Assembly: GCF_003122425.1 (NCBI RefSeq)
Contig: NZ_CP021660.1
Coordinates: 1-64,000, forward strand
Direction of reading: 5' to 3'
Length of the DNA stretch: 64,000 bases
From: Candidatus Fukatsuia symbiotica
Lineage (GTDB): Bacteria > Pseudomonadota > Gammaproteobacteria > Enterobacterales > Enterobacteriaceae
The stretch's first letter is position 1. Each line of letters starts with the position of its first letter. The position numbers and the translations under genes are program-made. Below, in pieces: positions 17,556 to 28,124 of this stretch. The notes below the pieces were generated by a model. The model saw only the letters and a list, made by a program, of their open reading frames with translations. It did not search any database and was not told the DNA's origin.

Positions 17556-18194
17556 TCAGCAGGGTAACATTTTAAATCCCATTTTCTCAGATAACCGTTC
17601 AGTATTGTGTTTCACGTAGCCTGGAAAATTATAGGGATAATTGTATTGTTGATTCCTCATTACGCAAATCCGTTCATACAGTAACCAGGCTTTGTTATTC
17701 TGAATATCAATAAATGGCATCTCTGCAGAATTAATATAAAGACGTAATCGATTACTAGCTCGTAACTCACAATTTCGCCAATTACTTATATTAAAACCTA
17801 AAATATCAATTTCTTTTTTGTTGATTAGGCGAACATAAAGCATAGTGCCGCGCTTAGGATCAATCCCGAAATAGGCACTGGAATGCATTTCGCGGATTTC
17901 ATTGTCTGGCGCTGGATAATAACTTTCATCGCTTTTAATGACTGAGAGTATTTTAGCTAGACATAGGCGTTTGTTGATGTAGCTGATTGTGCACCATAGT
18001 AGAGGGATGACGAGAGCGGCTAAAGATAAATTAGCATATAATAGATCTCTATCTCTCACAGCCCTAAAATATACGTTATTAGCCATCCGAAACGACATAA
18101 TGCTTACAAACAAGAAAAATGGAATGCCTGCCCACACATAAAAAAATAAAGCGAGATGCATCAAAGCTCCGCCAATAGTTTTTTTATTTCGCAT
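17556..18194 (-). CDS. excA: Probable ExcA-like entry-exclusion protein
   Basis: A 212-residue protein with two N-terminal membrane segments (ALFFYVWAGIPFFLFVSIM, about residues 14-33; LYANLSLAALVIPLLW, about 52-68) and a cytoplasmic C-terminal domain containing AYFGIDPKRGTMLYVRLINK. Ribosome site AGGAGG precedes the ATG closely. In IncI plasmid R64, excA encodes a protein of similar size and layout and lies between traY and trbA, exactly the position here. ExcA blocks entry of a second copy of the plasmid. The assignment rests on position and topology more than on a motif. Confidence 0.68.
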   Translation of the reverse strand: MRNKKTIGGALMHLALFFYVWAGIPFFLFVSIMSFRMANNVYFRAVRDRDLLYANLSLAALVIPLLWCTISYINKRLCLAKILSVIKSDESYYPAPDNEIREMHSSAYFGIDPKRGTMLYVRLINKKEIDILGFNISNWRNCELRASNRLRLYINSAEMPFIDIQNNKAWLLYERICVMRNQQYNYPYNFPGYVKHNTERLSEKMGFKMLPC

Positions 18195-18273
18195 GGTTTA
18201 CCTCCTGATTTTATACTAAATTATAGCATCAACTAACTGATTTTTATATTAAAATTAGTTAGTTTTGTTAGCT

Positions 18274-20418
18274 TATTTCATACCGTCGCTATTGTTATCC
18301 ACGCCGGGTGTAGCCACAATTCTCTTCGCTGTGGGTGCTGTTTTTGCGCCGCTGCCGAAGCTGGCAAACATACCCTTAATAGATTCGTTCATACCCCCAG
18401 CATACTGGCCCCTTCACGACCTCCTAACCAGGAGATGACATAATCTGGCATACTCACTTGCAGACTGAATGCACTGGAGACCAAAGTGGTACAAATACGC
18501 GCATAAATCATTAAGACACCCACAATACTGACCAAGCCCGTGATGGAGTCGGTTTGTACATTGGCGAGAGCTGAAGCAAACAGTGTATTGAGCAAAGTGC
18601 CCACAGCGACCACGACCAGACTGGCAAAGAGAAAGCCAAATACCATCAACATCGGGCGCAACATCACATCAATTAGAAAAACATAGCCATAAGCCGAACG
18701 ACTGCCTTTGTCTTCCTCACCACCCAAATGCGTCGCCGCCCATAATGACCCGGCGGTAGCGCCAATCAGTACACCAACAATCCAGTTGGTGGCGGCGCTA
18801 ATCCAATAAATAAAGGGATAAAAGGCAAATAGACCGACAAACTAAAACCGATGCTCAGCAGTACGAATACTAAAAAATAGACTACCGGTCCTATCGCTTC
18901 CAGCAAGCTACTCGCCGCATCCCCAGCCCCTGTGATGGTATTAATAACATTTCCTGCCAGATTGCCTTTTCCCCAAGCTGTTAGCACTTTGGCACCGGTA
19001 TAGGCACTAAATATTGATGTGGCTCCGCCTAAGGTGTAATCACCAATGGCTTTCATCTTGAGTAATGGATTGACTTGATTGCTGTCATTATTTTCTGAAC
19101 CGAAATCTATATTTACAACTTTATTGACAATACTCTTCCCCCAAAAATTAGTTATTCCAACCAGCACAGAAGCTGCATCTGTCGCATCACTTGCTTGCTG
19201 ATTATCCTTGCTGGTCTGTGTACCTAACGGCGCGGCATAGGTACTGTTCTGTAGTTGTGCACGGTAGGCAACGGTAAGTTGCTCGTTGTAAGACCCAACA
19301 CCTAACTCACCCAATCTGGACATGCCGGTTACTGTGGGGCGCATGTTGACCACGGCGTTGGTCTTGTTATTGGCAGTGGCAAAGGTTTGATACCAGCTTC
19401 CCAGGGCCAACCATCCGTATTGTCTGAGCTGTGTAGCCACCACATCCTGCAACGTCGTTCCGTTATCCATCGTGCGTACCGCCTGGCTGATGCTGTCTTC
19501 GTACTCGCGGGCTGCTTGCTGGATTTTACTCTCCACATCGGCAATTGTACCCGTGCCTGTTTGCCTTTTTTGTCTAAATTGCCGTGCAAAGTTGAGGGCG
19601 GTCTGTGAAAGTTGATTTTGCATGCGGTCTAACGCGTTACTTTGGGCAATGATTAACGGGCCTGTATTGACCGGTACGTTAAAAAGCGGTTGCCAGCGGC
19701 TATCTCTTCGGCTAACCGGCAAGCGTGCCGATCCACATTGCGCGCTGCCATTGCTGATCATAAAGCCTTCCGGAAAGGTTTTAATGTTCATATAGGGCGT
19801 GCCGGTTGCCGCTCCACTTTCACTGTACATCGTATGAAGTTCGTCATTCATGCCGTACATACACAAATTCATCTCAAATATTGCCCGCGAAGCACTCAAT
19901 GTTTGCGGAGCAATCGGCTGCATCACCAACGATTGACCGCCTTGCAGCATGGTTGCCGCTCTATCGATAATCAGATTGGCTGAGCCGACACCCATGATGG
20001 AGGCCGCCCAGAGCACGATAAGCTGTGATATTGACCAGCCGGAAGCGGTCGGCACCAGGCTTAGAAAACCGAGCAGTGTGGTTAACGGATAGAGCGCGCC
20101 TCTGCCCCCGCTAAACACCTGGCCCTGATGACCGGCACGCACCAGTTGGCGCAAGGTAACGGCCACAAACCAAAACAGAGCTACGGCGGCAATAATGCTA
20201 TTGAAGAAAAAAAATAGTTGGCCAATCATGCTGGTGTTAGTGGGATGCAATGGATTATTCACGATGTCGCCAAAAATCATCACCAGCATCTGGCGGGATA
20301 AATCACCGCTGCGTTTGGCTGCGCCGGAGAGGGTGGTAAAATTCATGTCATCGGCGAGCAGGTGCACAGAATAAAGCATCAGTGCCAGGATACCGAGTAA
20401 CCGCAGTAAATTTTTCAT
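18274..20418 (-). pseudogene. traY: TraY/DotA inner-membrane transfer protein, two frameshifts
   Basis: Large polytopic protein of the I-type transfer apparatus. The first frame (18766-20418) has a signal-like start, several membrane segments, and the long periplasmic domain with NLCMYGMND. Near 18808-18814 one base is missing: after PFIPLFI the other frame continues YWISAATNWIVGVLIG, then HLGGEEDKGSRSAYGY and two more membrane segments. A second single-base loss in a G5 run (18394-18398) ends that frame early; restoring it adds 46 residues ending NNSDGMK at 18274. Repaired, the protein would be about 714 residues, near R64 TraY. The repairs are inference from family pattern. Confidence 0.85.
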
Positions 20419-20529
20419 TTATTGCCACGCAATAGGAGACGTTATCAGGCGGGCTGATAACATTTATTAGGAAGGAGAAAGTGGTGCTGAAAAGGAATTC
20501 TGCTAAGATGGTGTTGGGTGCTTGAGGCT

Positions 20530-20604
20530 TTCTGTCTTGAGCAGTCGTGATAGGCAGAAAGACGAAAGCCCGAGTTATTTTTCAATTAACCCGAGGCCAT
20601 CAAT
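20530..20604. ncRNA. Candidate hok leader / Sok antisense region
   Basis: In hok/sok systems the toxin mRNA has a long structured leader overlapped by a small antisense RNA. Here the leader before the toxin frame has GCCCGAGTTATTTTTCAATT then AACCCGAGGCC: the GGCCTCGGGTT / AACTCGGGC pairing resembles hok leaders. The exact ends of an antisense RNA cannot be set from sequence. Confidence 0.5.
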
Positions 20605-20661
20605 ATGTCCAATCAACGTAAGGATAGCCTCTTAACTGCAGAAATGCAATCGGAGGTCAGA

Positions 20662-20814
20662 ATGCCGCGAAAATTCGCGTTGTCCAGTAAAATTGTGATT
20701 TGTATCACAATTTTACTTTTCACCTTGCTGATACGTGATTCACTGTGTGAGTTACGTATCAAACAAGGTAACACGGAGGTAGCGGTGTTCCTGAACTACG
20801 AACTTAAGAGCTAA
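20662..20814 (+). CDS. hok: Hok/Gef-family membrane toxin
   Basis: A 50-residue toxin that depolarises the membrane when its antisense RNA is lost. The start MPRKFALSSKIVI is chosen because GGAGG (20652-20656) lies just before; the frame is open to an ATG at 20605, which could be a coupled leader peptide. It shows one hydrophobic helix (IVICITILLFTLLI), then the family signature SLCELR, with EVAVFLNYE at the C-terminus matching Hok EVAAFMAYE. It lies on the plus strand between traY and traX, opposing the tra genes. Confidence 0.88.
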   Translation: MPRKFALSSKIVICITILLFTLLIRDSLCELRIKQGNTEVAVFLNYELKS

Positions 20815-20819
20815 CCGCA

Positions 20820-20843
20820 GGGCGGGGTTCACCCCCGCCTTTT
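20820..20843 (+). terminator. Terminator after hok
   Basis: GGCGGGG-TTCAC-CCCCGCC stem followed by TTTT, six bases after the hok stop. It could also affect tra transcription on the other strand, between traX and traY. Confidence 0.75.
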
Positions 20844-20883
20844 CGGTGAAAGACATACGACTCTTGAGCACCCAACCCTTTCT

Positions 20884-21444
20884 CTAAAGGCTTTTCAGCG
20901 TTTTTTTAATCCAGGCAGTTTCCGCCAAAAAGTAACCAAATTCTCCCCGCTCGAGAGGGGATACCCGTCGTTCACGCACCTGCCAGCGGCGGTATTCGCA
21001 GAGTAAAGCGCGGGTAAATCCCCAAGCCGAGACGGACAATAAAGTCAATGAAAGCAAACTGGCCTTTATCCACACTATCAGGGGCAGGGTGGCAGCATTC
21101 AATAACAGCATCGCCATCAGAATACCGATCAAAAGGATCGGAATAAACAAAACAAACCCCCATCGTTTTTTTGACGCCAAATAGTATTTATTCAGTTGAT
21201 CCGGCGTTTGACCACTGGCTCTAACGGCCTGCGTCCAATCAAGTGACGTTGTCACTGATTTTGCTGCCGATTTTTTTGGACACAAGCCCTGTATCCGGTT
21301 CAGCAGGGTACGCCAGGGGCGGGCGGATACCGCCGCGATGCGGCGCGTTTCCGAGAGGGGAAGCAAAATATTAAAGAAATAGTAGCTGCCTTTTAGCCAG
21401 CGTGTTGACCTGCTGGCGGGTATCACGGGTTGAGCTTTATCCAT
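20884..21444 (-). CDS. traX: TraX-like transfer protein
   Basis: A 186-residue protein starting MDKAQPVIPASRSTRWL at 21444, overlapping the end of traW by 8 bases. It has two central membrane segments (WGFVLFIPILLIGILMAMLL; LIVWIKASLLSLTLLSVSAW) and soluble ends. In R64 traX lies between traW and traY and encodes a membrane protein needed for transfer. The longer open frame upstream of 21444 is only a shadow of traW. Assignment is by position and topology. Confidence 0.7.
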   Translation of the reverse strand: MDKAQPVIPASRSTRWLKGSYYFFNILLPLSETRRIAAVSARPWRTLLNRIQGLCPKKSAAKSVTTSLDWTQAVRASGQTPDQLNKYYLASKKRWGFVLFIPILLIGILMAMLLLNAATLPLIVWIKASLLSLTLLSVSAWGFTRALLCEYRRWQVRERRVSPLERGEFGYFLAETAWIKKTLKSL

Positions 21445-22630
21445 TGCGGCTGACTCCTGCGCTGATTTGTTGTCGTTTTTGCTGTAACAGCGGTCTGAAT
21501 TCCTGGTCAGCACTGAGGCCCAGTTGCTGACCGTTGATGATATTGCTTTCTTGGAGCTGTTGTTTGATGCCAAATAGCAGCCAGTTTTGTAGATTTTGGA
21601 TGCGTATCGCTTCGCGCAGTAGATTATCGCCTTCCATTGCCTGCAAATCAGTGAGGTAGTCGGTATTGGCATAACGGCGGCCGACTTCAAAAAATTCCAG
21701 TTCACGTTCTGACAGCGCGGCGGTACGTTTTGCCTCGGGTGAGGCATGTTGCGCAAAATACGCCGCCGCTGACGGTGTTTGGAGGGCTTCTTTTAACACT
21801 GCGGTCGTTTGCGGACTGGCCTGACTGGCGGCAATCATCGCCAGTTGCGGATGGGCCGCAGCAGATTGAATGGCCTGGTGCTGATTGAGAAGGCCTGCAT
21901 ATTGCTGGCCGGTGGCGGTTTTTGCCTCCCCTTTTTTAAGTTGATCCCCGGCTGAGCGCTGAGTGGTGTTTTTCAGGTACATCATCGCGGCATCGGTCTG
22001 CGCTTGAGTGAAGGTCAGTACCGGGGGGTTCCCGGATTTACCGGCCCCCGAGAGCACCGATCGCAATTCGTTATCTCCACCGGGCAGATCCGCTATTTTT
22101 GGGCACAGTGGTGTGCCACCGTAAACGGCGTGCTCCGCTGCACTGCAGTAATCAGCATGGATAGCGGCGGCACGAAATTGTTCCTGATCCAAAGGCTCTG
22201 CCGAGGTCGTGATCGCAGTCTGAATATTTTTATTGGCGATCCCGCTGCCACCCACCAAGCGGCTTTGCATTGCTGTAGAGCTAGCGGCCACTTGCGCAAC
22301 CATGCCAGATGTTGATTCGCTGCAAAGGCTATCGGGTACCGTATAACTGCGCCGTGCGGTTTCCAGTCGCTCGGTCTTGCGGGCAAAGGTGTCATAATCG
22401 CGCTGAGTTTTGGCTGTTTCTTCCAGCATCGCTGCCAGTTTGTCGCTATTTTGATTAATAGCACTACCGATTTGAAATTCGGTAGCGGCGATTTGTGCCA
22501 AAGTGGCATTAATCGCCGTGAGCGCTGGGACAACCTGGCTGGTTACCGGCAGGCTTTGGGTGACTTCCACCGGCATGGCGATGGCGTTGACCGCGATTAT
22601 CAGCACGCTCACTATCAGTGTTTTTTTCAT
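21437..22630 (-). CDS. traW: TraW/IcmX-like periplasmic transfer protein
   Basis: A 397-residue exported protein: signal peptide MKKTLIVSVLIIAVNAIAMP, then a helical region and the pattern DSLCSESTSG, DYCSAAEHAVYGG, seen in TraW of IncI plasmids and IcmX of Dot/Icm. It belongs to the I-type apparatus, probably periplasmic. It starts 9 bases after the traU stop and overlaps traX, so the three genes are translated as a unit. Intact. Confidence 0.82.
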   Translation of the reverse strand: MKKTLIVSVLIIAVNAIAMPVEVTQSLPVTSQVVPALTAINATLAQIAATEFQIGSAINQNSDKLAAMLEETAKTQRDYDTFARKTERLETARRSYTVPDSLCSESTSGMVAQVAASSTAMQSRLVGGSGIANKNIQTAITTSAEPLDQEQFRAAAIHADYCSAAEHAVYGGTPLCPKIADLPGGDNELRSVLSGAGKSGNPPVLTFTQAQTDAAMMYLKNTTQRSAGDQLKKGEAKTATGQQYAGLLNQHQAIQSAAAHPQLAMIAASQASPQTTAVLKEALQTPSAAAYFAQHASPEAKRTAALSERELEFFEVGRRYANTDYLTDLQAMEGDNLLREAIRIQNLQNWLLFGIKQQLQESNIINGQQLGLSADQEFRPLLQQKRQQISAGVSRNG

Positions 22631-22639
22631 TGGGTTCTC

Positions 22640-25600
22640 TCACAAATGTGTCCCGCGACGGGCAATTAACTCCTCCGCCAGCCGGCGGGTAATGTTGCTG
22701 TGATCCTGTTCCCCTGCCTGCTTTTGCCGCAGTTCGATGATTTTTTCCGCACTGCCGGTGGGGAAATTTTCCGCCAAAATATCGCGGGCGGTGTGGCCGT
22801 CGAGTTGCTCATATAACAGGTTACGCAATGCACTGTCTTTGGGGGTGGAATTGAGCGCCCAGAGTTCACGTGGGCCCACCGTATTTTTGAGGATTTGTGC
22901 GATGCGCCCCACTTTAGTGCGAAATACCGCCAAAAAGCAGGTGCCGCTGCCATCGGAGCAGGCCCCTTTGCTGAGGGTCATAAAACGCCGGACAGTGGTT
23001 GGGGGCACCTGGAAATGCTCAGTTAATATTTTTGCGTCTTCTGGCCGAACCCGCATCAGGTACAGCGAGTTGGCTGATTTCAGCAAATCAGGCGGAAAAT
23101 CACTCAAATACTGTGAAGAAAGCACGGTACGAATAGCAAATTTGCGTTGTTCCCGATCTTGGGTTTCCAGCGCGCTAAAAATAAAACGGACTTTGCGGGC
23201 ATTATGCAGCTCATCGTAGACCTTGGTTTTCAGCTCCTGATCGAGTTGTTCCAGGCGCGCCCGATGAAACGTTTCATAGCGGGGATCAATTTTAGCCAGC
23301 AGTTCCTCGCGGTACTGCGGCAAGCTGTAATCCCCGCCGGCCACTTGCCCGGCAAACAGATACAGTATGCCAGTACGTAACTGCCCCTCATCAGAATCAT
23401 CACCTATCACATTATTCAAATCGATGGCAATAACGCGGGTATTAGCATCGAGGGCGAACTGGGTACGGCCTGCCAACATGCGGTATTCGGTGCTGGCTTG
23501 CGTGAGGCAGCGTGAAATAGTGCCCAGTAATAATTCCTGTGATCCATCCCGATTGATGTTGCCGAAGGCATGGCGCACATCCTCATGGTTTAGCCAACCC
23601 TGCAAGTCGGTCAGCTCAGGGACCGCCTGGTATTGCGCCAGGGTGGCCTCCCTAATACAATCTTTGTCAAACAGCATATCGCGCACTTCATACCAGGCAA
23701 ATTCCTCCCATTCACTGTCGGTATATTGATCACGCAAACCGGTGTTGAATAGCGCCTTATCCACCGCTGGCACCAGTGTGGGGGCGTAGCGGATCGGGCT
23801 TTTTTCTGCATTATTACGATAAGCTTCATCGATCACTCTGCCCAGAATTTGCCGGGTGTCTTTGGCATTGGGGGGATGGCCGGTAGTGGGATCGGTACAT
23901 AGGGCGTAGCAGAGATTGAGCAGCCAAGTCCGCTCTGGCATCAGCGGATAACGCGCTCCCAGCTGAATATCAAACGGATTGCGGCAATGTTGTGCGTCGT
24001 TTTGTAGCACCATGCCGACCACTTCATTACGGCGCGCAGGCGGCAGCGCATCGCGGAGCAGGCGTATCAATCCCTGTGCGCTGTAGCCCTTGTCGATGAC
24101 GCTCAAAAAAGGTAACTGAGTTTGACCGTTGCTGATCACCACTTCGTTAAGCACATTCAGTAATACCGATTTGCCTGACCCGGGTTCACCAGTGATAATT
24201 TCGGTGAATTTTTCCTGTAGCGAACTGCCCAAACGCACCGGAAAGGGTTTGCCATCGACGGTTTGAAACACCACACTCGCTTCATCCGGCCAGGGCGTCG
24301 CGGGCCGACTCAGTGGCAACATTGCCAGGGCTGCGGACAAGGGGGGAAATAACAGATTAACGCCACCGTTAGTCGCAGCGGCTAAAATCGTAGCAGTCCA
24401 GGCGCGCAGCGGATCGCCAAACGTGCGGGTGATCTCGCAGACTCCACAGGATGGGAAGGCTTTCTGTAACATCGTGATATTGCGTTTCACGCCCTGTGGA
24501 TTATCCGCCCAGGTACTGGCCGTAATGGTCATCACACAGGTGGGATCACTATCATTGTTGTTAGCCAGCCAATTGACGGCAGCATACACCGGGCGCAGTG
24601 AGGGGATCACCGCGAGAAAATCCAGTGCGGTGCGTTTTTTACCCAAAATATCGTGCCCACCGGGCATCAGATCAAAACGAATTCGAAAGGGCACTTTGCG
24701 ATTGACCTTGTTAAACAGTTGAGTGAAGGTCTCCGGCTTTTGTGGCCCCAGTGTCAACGCCAGACTGCTGTGCCAGAGGCCATCCAGTTCGACCAGATTA
24801 CCGTAGGTATTGGCTTCTTGCGAGAACAGCTGATAATTCAGGTGAGGGGGCAATAGTCCGCTGTGATCTTCGCCTTTCGGCATCCCGTGAGGAAAAATTG
24901 GGTCCCCTGGCAACAGGGGTTGCCAATTGCGGGCGGTGCCAGTGCGATCAATTTCTTCCTGAATACTGAATCCCACTTCATGCGCATCCATCAGGCGCAG
25001 TAATACACCCTGACCGTCGGTGGAAAAATCCTGTTCTATCTTGCTCACTAGCGCATCATGGCGGATCTTCAAGCCCTCTAGGCGATAATGTTCTGGATCC
25101 TGGCAGAAACAGGCAACGGGGGCACCTTCCAGCTGTTGGTTTAGGCGCTGTTGTTCTTCTTTTAGCTCTGAGGCAGGCAGAGCAATCCGCCCAGTATAAA
25201 CCACCATAAAAGCCCGTTCCCGCGCGACAAAAGGGACTAATTTATCGATTTTTTCCTGCAGAATGTCATCCAAATCAATCCCAATACGACGAGTGGCACG
25301 GGATTGCGGGGACATTAGCCGAGTTAATTCTTCCCGCGCTTTATCCGGATCACGTTCAAAGACAAAACTGAGCTTGTGGCCCAAGGCTTTAAATTCACTA
25401 GCCAGCGCGGTATGCAAGCGTGCAATGTAATAATGAAAAGAGTAGGCGTCTTCTTTTTTCTCGGCCTCACTCAAGGCGGCCTGCTCATCAAACTCGCAAA
25501 ATGCGCCCTGGATTTCAAATACACTGGCGTAATCGCCGGTATGAGTGACAAAAATGTAAGGCGCCTGCAAGGCGGGCGAAGCATTTCATCTTCTTCTGTT

Positions 25601-25710
25601 AAGCCAATCACGGTACGCAGATCACAGTAAGTGGTGAAATCTTTGCCCAGGGTGTAGCGTGAAACCGCCGCTATCGCTGACTCAATGGCAGTGAGGGTTT
25701 TTTCGATCAT
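22640..25710 (-). pseudogene. traU: TraU/DotO (IcmB) transfer ATPase, one frameshift
   Basis: Large cytoplasmic ATPase of the VirB4/DotO type that energises assembly or transfer. The true start is the ATG at 25710 (MIEKTLTAIESAIAAVSRYTL); after DEML (near 25575) one base is missing and the main frame continues ALQAPYIFVTHTGDYASVF for 970 residues. Walker A is ITGEPGSGKSVLLN (about residue 510 of the repaired protein), and VIAIDLNNVIGD provides the Walker B region. Repaired length is about 1023 residues, normal for TraU. Without repair a start inside the main frame would lack about 47 residues. Confidence 0.88.
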
Positions 25711-25820
25711 AATGATATTTGATCCCGTGTTGTTCAAATGAAAATGGGAGGTGTAAAAAGTGGAGATGTTTATCTGATTTGCCCTTTTTTTATTGCCACT
25801 CCTTCCCGTTTTGATACTAT

Positions 25821-25839
25821 AGTAAGAATTATTCCTACT
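25821..25839. promoter_or_regulatory. ParD operator palindrome
   Basis: AGTAAGAAT-T-ATTCCTACT, a 19-bp palindrome with one mismatch, 19 bases before the antitoxin start and next to a TACTAT -10-like box (25814-25819). Fits autorepression by the ParD-ParE complex. Confidence 0.65.
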
Positions 25840-25858
25840 TTTAATGAAGGGTATCCTC

Positions 25859-26140
25859 ATGGCCAGCGCCGAGAAAATCAGCATTGCCTTGCCATCTGAA
25901 ATGGTTCATACCATCCGCAACGCGGTGGCTACTGGTGAATATGCATCGAGTAGCGAAGTTGTTCGCGATGCGTTACGTGACTGGACATATAAACATCGAC
26001 TGCGGCAGCAAAACATCGGCGATCTGAGTCGACTTTGGCAAGAGGCGATAAGTGATAAAACACCCGGGAGATCAATTGATGACGTATTTGATCGTCTCGA
26101 AGATAAATATCAGTCGATTGCGGCGGATGAAAAAAAGTGA
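25859..26140 (+). CDS. parD: ParD-family antitoxin
   Basis: A 93-residue antitoxin. The N-terminal part, KISIALPSEMVHTIRNAV and SSSEVVRDALRDW, is the ribbon-helix-helix DNA-binding domain of CopG/ParD. The C-terminal part is acidic and binds the toxin. The ATG at 25859 is preferred because GAAGGG (25846-25851) lies 7 bases upstream; another in-frame ATG is at 25844. The stop overlaps the start of parE, so the two are coupled. Located between traU and traT on the opposite strand. Confidence 0.92.
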   Translation: MASAEKISIALPSEMVHTIRNAVATGEYASSSEVVRDALRDWTYKHRLRQQNIGDLSRLWQEAISDKTPGRSIDDVFDRLEDKYQSIAADEKK

Positions 26141-26433
26141 CGCAACTGGAACTCTCGGGCTACATTGAAGGTGATCTGGATGATATCGCTGACTATATCG
26201 GCCAGGATAATCCTGGTCGTGCAGTAACATTCATCCGGGAGATCCGCACAAAATTTTACGACATCCAATGTAACCCGTTGCTTTACCAACTGCGTCCTGA
26301 TATTGGAGAGGAAGCACGTATGGCAACTGTCGGGCGCTATGCGATCCTATTCCGTGTTATGGCTAATATTGTACGGATTGAGCGCGTCGCCTATTGTGGT
26401 CGCAATTTGGTTGGTATTTTCACCTCGGAATAA
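26137..26433 (+). CDS. parE: ParE-family toxin
   Basis: A 98-residue toxin of the RelE/ParE superfamily that usually poisons DNA gyrase. Visible family pattern: DLDDIADYIGQDNPGRAVTF near residue 15-35, then NPLLYQLRPDIGEEARM and VGRYAILFRVMAN with the conserved Arg and Tyr. It starts with a GTG overlapping the parD stop (GTGA). Intact. Confidence 0.92.
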   Translation: MTQLELSGYIEGDLDDIADYIGQDNPGRAVTFIREIRTKFYDIQCNPLLYQLRPDIGEEARMATVGRYAILFRVMANIVRIERVAYCGRNLVGIFTSE

Positions 26434-26457
26434 ATACCAAAAGTTGAGCCATTACAA

Positions 26458-27072
26458 TCAATCGTGGCTTAAGTAACTTTTATACAAATCCGCCCACAGA
26501 GCCGTATCCGATTCAGGCACGCCATCAGCAAAGATCCCCTTACCGGTCAATTTTTTGGGATTGAGTATCAATGCCAAATGACGCCAGCGACTCTGTAATT
26601 CAGTGCGTTGTTCGTCACCTGCCTGCATCAGTGCTTCGGCAAATTCACCAGGATGAGCCGTGCCCCAAAACGCTTCTACCTCTTTTTTATGCGCCGCCAG
26701 CCAGTTAATCACTGTTTTGGCGACATCCCGATAAGCGGGATCGGCTGATTGCAGTGCCAAAATAGCGGCACGCTGCAGGTGATTAACATCTTCAGGTCTT
26801 ATTTCAGGCAAATACACCACAAATCCATCGTCAGCATCCAGTGCGCCCAGGTTTTGCCAAGCTTTACATAAGGGATCGACCACCGTGAGGTTGTCACTGT
26901 GGTGGTTGAGCGGATTGTGATCAACAAAATGCAGGTGGTTATTTTTTGAGGTGTAACCACAAAATTCGCATTGATGTTGACTGTTTTCATGTGCTTGGCG
27001 ATGGAGTTTGTCTGGAGTGCTTTTTTGTGACTCCTGACCCCAAGTATGGCGTAGTAGAGAAAAAACCAGCAT
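26458..27072 (-). CDS. traT: TraT/IcmJ (DotN) transfer protein
   Basis: A 204-residue cytoplasmic protein of the coupling complex. It carries a CEFCGYTSKNNHLHFVDHN stretch with a C-x2-C pair and several His, the zinc-binding, HNH-like region of IcmJ/DotN, and a later PLCKAW. Length matches IcmJ. The ATG at 27072 has GAGG about 8 bases upstream. The parDE module separates it from traU. Confidence 0.85.
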   Translation of the reverse strand: MLVFSLLRHTWGQESQKSTPDKLHRQAHENSQHQCEFCGYTSKNNHLHFVDHNPLNHHSDNLTVVDPLCKAWQNLGALDADDGFVVYLPEIRPEDVNHLQRAAILALQSADPAYRDVAKTVINWLAAHKKEVEAFWGTAHPGEFAEALMQAGDEQRTELQSRWRHLALILNPKKLTGKGIFADGVPESDTALWADLYKSYLSHD

Positions 27073-27120
27073 GGATGAGCCTCGTAAAACCTATCATTTT
27101 TGGTGACAATGCCACAACAA

Positions 27121-27516
27121 TCAGCTCACACTGACTGGCCGGAAACCTGCCTGCTTTTGACCACGACTGATGAACTGATCCAGTGCAATTAGAATGCAGC
27201 CAATACCGATAAAGATGGCGATGTGCGAGCCTTTAACATGCGGATCGTTTTTCTTGCGTAGCCACAAGAAAATACCGGCAATCACGCAACCGATGCCCGC
27301 CACTTGCGCCGCCAACAGCAGCCCTGGCTTGACACTGGTGATACCCGAAGTGATGCTATTGACCATGCCAGCAATATCCTCATCGGCTGAAGCAACCTGG
27401 GCGGTACACAGGCCAATCAGCGCGATTAACCCTTGCGCCATTTTTTGGCTAAGGCGCTCAGCCGTTAGAGAAAGATGGGTGCAGACAAATAGTACTGGAT
27501 GGTTAAAGGGGTGCAT
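27121..27516 (-). CDS. traR: TraR/IcmD (DotP) membrane protein
   Basis: A 131-residue protein with an N-terminal hydrophobic export segment (GLIALIGLCTAQVASA), then the family stretch ITSVKPGLLLAAQVAGIGCVIAGIFLWLRK and a second membrane segment HIAIFIGIGCILIALDQFI. This two-segment pattern is typical of IcmD/TraR. Ribosome site AGGAG lies just before the ATG. Intact. Confidence 0.82.
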   Translation of the reverse strand: MHPFNHPVLFVCTHLSLTAERLSQKMAQGLIALIGLCTAQVASADEDIAGMVNSITSGITSVKPGLLLAAQVAGIGCVIAGIFLWLRKKNDPHVKGSHIAIFIGIGCILIALDQFISRGQKQAGFRPVSVS

Positions 27517-27572
27517 AAAATCTCCTGATTATGGATAAAATAGTGAGGATTAACGTGTCAGGTAATGCTTGA

Positions 27573-28114
27573 TTACCAGACGATGGTAAGGGTGTTTTGC
27601 AATGCGGTTAAAAAGTAAGGGTTGCAAATCAGTAGCGTGCCAATCAGCAGTTTAATCACGCCGTTGGAAACATCTTCGCCGGCCGTCAGGCCAGTATGGC
27701 CGTCAACCAGAGAGCGTTTCATGCGCCTCATGCCCTGGTAGAAAAAAATGACTCCCAGCAAACGCAGCAAAGTGAGTACCGCATTAATGGCCTCGGCAGC
27801 CGGGCCGTATTTGGTCGATGAAACATAAGCAATGGCATCAAAGGTCACATCGCCGAAGCCTAGCTGATGGGCAGAGGCATTCATCATTTGCCTTAACGCA
27901 ATCAACCCGCCACACAGCATCAGAAACAGCAGCATTTTACCGAGGCTCGACTCTGAGCCGGCCCCCGATGGCTTTTGGGGAGCGCAAAGCGCAGCAGATA
28001 AACAATGGCGCTGACGATCCCCATTACTACAGCCAGCGTCATCACCAAATTGATGCCGGACTGGGTAATATTGCGGGAAAAGTTAACCAGCATCTGGATC
28101 AGGTCAGTATTCAT
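27573..28114 (-). pseudogene. traQ: TraQ-like membrane protein, one frameshift
   Basis: The start MNTDLIQMLVNFSRNITQSG at 28114 follows a GGAAG site. After ALPKSH one base is missing in a G5 run (minus strand, near 27962), and the other frame continues GAGSESSLGKMLLFLMLCGG to 27573. The repaired protein of about 180 residues has three or four membrane segments, like TraQ of IncI plasmids, which sits between traP and traR as here. Either decayed or a sequence error. Confidence 0.75.
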
Positions 28115-28124
28115 TTTACTTCCT

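Noticed and set aside
20884-21756. A 290-codon version of TraX starting at 21756.
   Set aside because: The first 100 codons overlap traW in another frame and look like its shadow. The start at 21444 overlaps traW by only 8 bases and fits the family size.
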